DNA of 32,192 bases from an uncultured Alphaproteobacteria bacterium. GTDB taxonomy: Bacteria; Pseudomonadota; Alphaproteobacteria; RF32; CAG-239. The position numbers and the translations under genes were made by a program. A model generated the notes under the pieces. It did no database searches, was not told the DNA's origin, and saw only the letters and a list, made by a program, of their open reading frames with translations. Location: the NCBI GenBank assembly GCA_944393725.1, contig CALYBC010000023.1:1-32192 (forward strand), written 5' to 3'. Of the stretch, positions 31,730 through 32,192 are shown one piece after another. Positions within the stretch are counted from its first letter, which is position 1. Every line of letters starts with the position of its first letter.

Positions 31730-31799
31730 TAAAACATATACGAATCGCCTTAGCAGAAATGGTATAATTTATCGCCGATGGGCGGGAGGTGAGAGATGA
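31647..31799 (+). CDS. Possible 50-residue leader protein overlapping flagellin start
   Basis: A short frame beginning MLSKELKHSLFNEELLAFCR and ending RRWAGGER, with AAGGA ten bases upstream and a stop that overlaps the flagellin start (ATGA). In the left repeat copy the first 28 codons are also open, but two of three differences change an amino acid (E5G, K7R; R20 silent). Its start codon lies inside the second hairpin of the structured element, and the flagellin promoter candidate lies inside the frame. It may be a translated leader coupled to flagellin or a chance frame within an RNA element; I cannot decide. No homologue recognised. Confidence 0.3.
   Translation: MLSKELKHSLFNEELLAFCRLAESFVASKTYTNRLSRNGIIYRRWAGGER
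31760..31768 (+). promoter_or_regulatory. Extended -10 promoter candidate for flagellin
   Basis: TGGTATAAT contains a perfect TATAAT with the TG of an extended -10, 28 bases before the flagellin ATG. There is no good -35. It lies downstream of the repeat, so the flagellin message could start outside the structured element. Confidence 0.45.
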
Positions 31800-32192
31800 A
31801 TAACCACATCACCTTAAACGCCTCAATGCGGAGCAATTTGCTAAGTTTGCGAAATATTTCCAAACAAATGGATAAAACCCAGTTAATATTGGCGACGGGA
31901 AAGAAAGTGAACTCGGCGATAGATAATGCGTCCAGCTATTACCAAGCGCGCTCTCTGACCAATCGCGCAGCTGATTTAACCGCGTTGCTTGACGCAATGG
32001 GACAAGGTATCCAAACTATTGAAGCTGCAACCCAAGGTTTGACTTCGGGAGCGGAATTTTTGGAGCAAGCAACCGCGGTAGTTAATGAGGCGGCAAGTAA
32101 TGTTAAATATGATTTTAGTGACTATACGAGAGTATCAACGGTAGAGGAATTAAAAGCCGCTATTGCTGATAGCAACATTGATAAAATTGTGG
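31796..32192 (+). CDS. Flagellin, N-terminal part (cut by window end)
   Basis: The first 132 residues of a flagellin; the gene continues beyond the window. The N-terminus MNNHITLNASMRSNLLSLRN, the motif LILATGKKVNSAIDNASSYY and the following RSLTNRAADLTALLDAMGQG, QTIEAATQGLTSGAEFLEQA are the conserved D0/D1 coiled-coil region of alphaproteobacterial flagellins, including the TLR5-region-like segment of divergent sequence. GGGAGGTGAG is a strong ribosome-binding site. It is preceded by the 190-bp repeat and possibly coupled to a short frame overlapping its ATG. Confidence 0.95.
   Translation, partial: MNNHITLNASMRSNLLSLRNISKQMDKTQLILATGKKVNSAIDNASSYYQARSLTNRAADLTALLDAMGQGIQTIEAATQGLTSGAEFLEQATAVVNEAASNVKYDFSDYTRVSTVEELKAAIADSNIDKIV

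Larger units (their letters stand above)
31541..31730 (+). repeat. 190-bp repeat, right copy
   Basis: Ungapped 183/190 match to the reverse complement of 1-190. The seven differences are at 31560, 31567, 31603, 31637, 31660, 31666 and 31706; all but the last are transitions. In order it holds the last codons of the membrane-protein gene, a terminator hairpin, the palindrome TTTTCTTAAGAAAA (31609-31622) and a multi-hairpin element ending one base before 31730. Flagellin begins 66 bases further on. Confidence 0.95.

Noticed and set aside
31730..31781. Sigma28 or sigma54 promoter for flagellin
   Set aside because: TAAA and GCC- or GCCGAT-like words occur but with wrong spacing, and no GG-N10-GC pair is present; the extended -10 is the better match.

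Overview
The window looks like the chromosome of an AT-rich, motile alphaproteobacterium. The lineage evidence is a circularly permuted two-piece tmRNA gene whose tag begins AND-N, an alphaproteobacterial SspB directly downstream of it, the block DUF177–rpmF–plsX…ihfA–merR with bamE divergent from it, a PtsP (nitrogen PTS enzyme I) close to prfA, and an alphaproteobacterial-type flagellin. Nearly all genes are ordinary chromosomal housekeeping genes. I see no insertion sequence, prophage or CRISPR array.

Layout. 1-190: one copy of a 190-bp repeat. 192-3877: Nudix hydrolase, a ygiW–qseB–qseC-like operon with a PmrA/QseB-type box upstream, and a nitroreductase. 3878-5027: a broken tRNA-Pro copy, an intact tRNA-Pro(GGG) and an orphan bioG-like gene. 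5177-8578: MATE transporter, small membrane protein, beta-carbonic anhydrase and a ferritin-like/VIT fusion. 8630-10325: SIMPL-domain protein and Ca2+/Na+ exchanger. 10347-13735: merR, ihfA, plsX, rpmF, DUF177 and divergent bamE; fabH is absent from the plsX–ihfA gap. 13732-16475: trmJ with two secreted proteins of unknown function, then cysE. 16567-19878: an alpha/beta hydrolase with a highly charged tail, an RHH protein, sspB and ssrA, then divergent folA–thyA. 19879-20645: a long gap between convergent genes, full of hairpins. 20646-21802: a degenerate DEAD-box-like protein and a mannose-phosphate-isomerase-type cupin. 21900-31547: ptsP, a RodZ-like gene, prfA, dnaE and two related membrane proteins. 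31541-31730: the second, inverted copy of the 190-bp repeat, followed by the start of a flagellin gene cut by the window edge.

Two things stand out as possibly undescribed. (1) The 190-bp repeat lies at both ends of the window in opposite orientations. It holds a strong hairpin plus a ~95-nt multi-hairpin RNA-like fold. The copies differ at 7 positions; the three that fall in stems all keep pairing through G·U wobble, and the right copy sits directly upstream of flagellin. A 50-codon reading frame overlapping the flagellin start (ATGA) passes through the same element. (2) Downstream of thyA, two tandem ~95-nt cassettes share a nearly identical core, but each is closed by a completely different yet fully complementary outer stem, and an inner stem changes length by a matched base pair. 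The core contains TCCTAAGGTAG, also found in the conserved helix 69-71 region of 23S rRNA. A possible separate small RNA lies on the opposite strand beside them.
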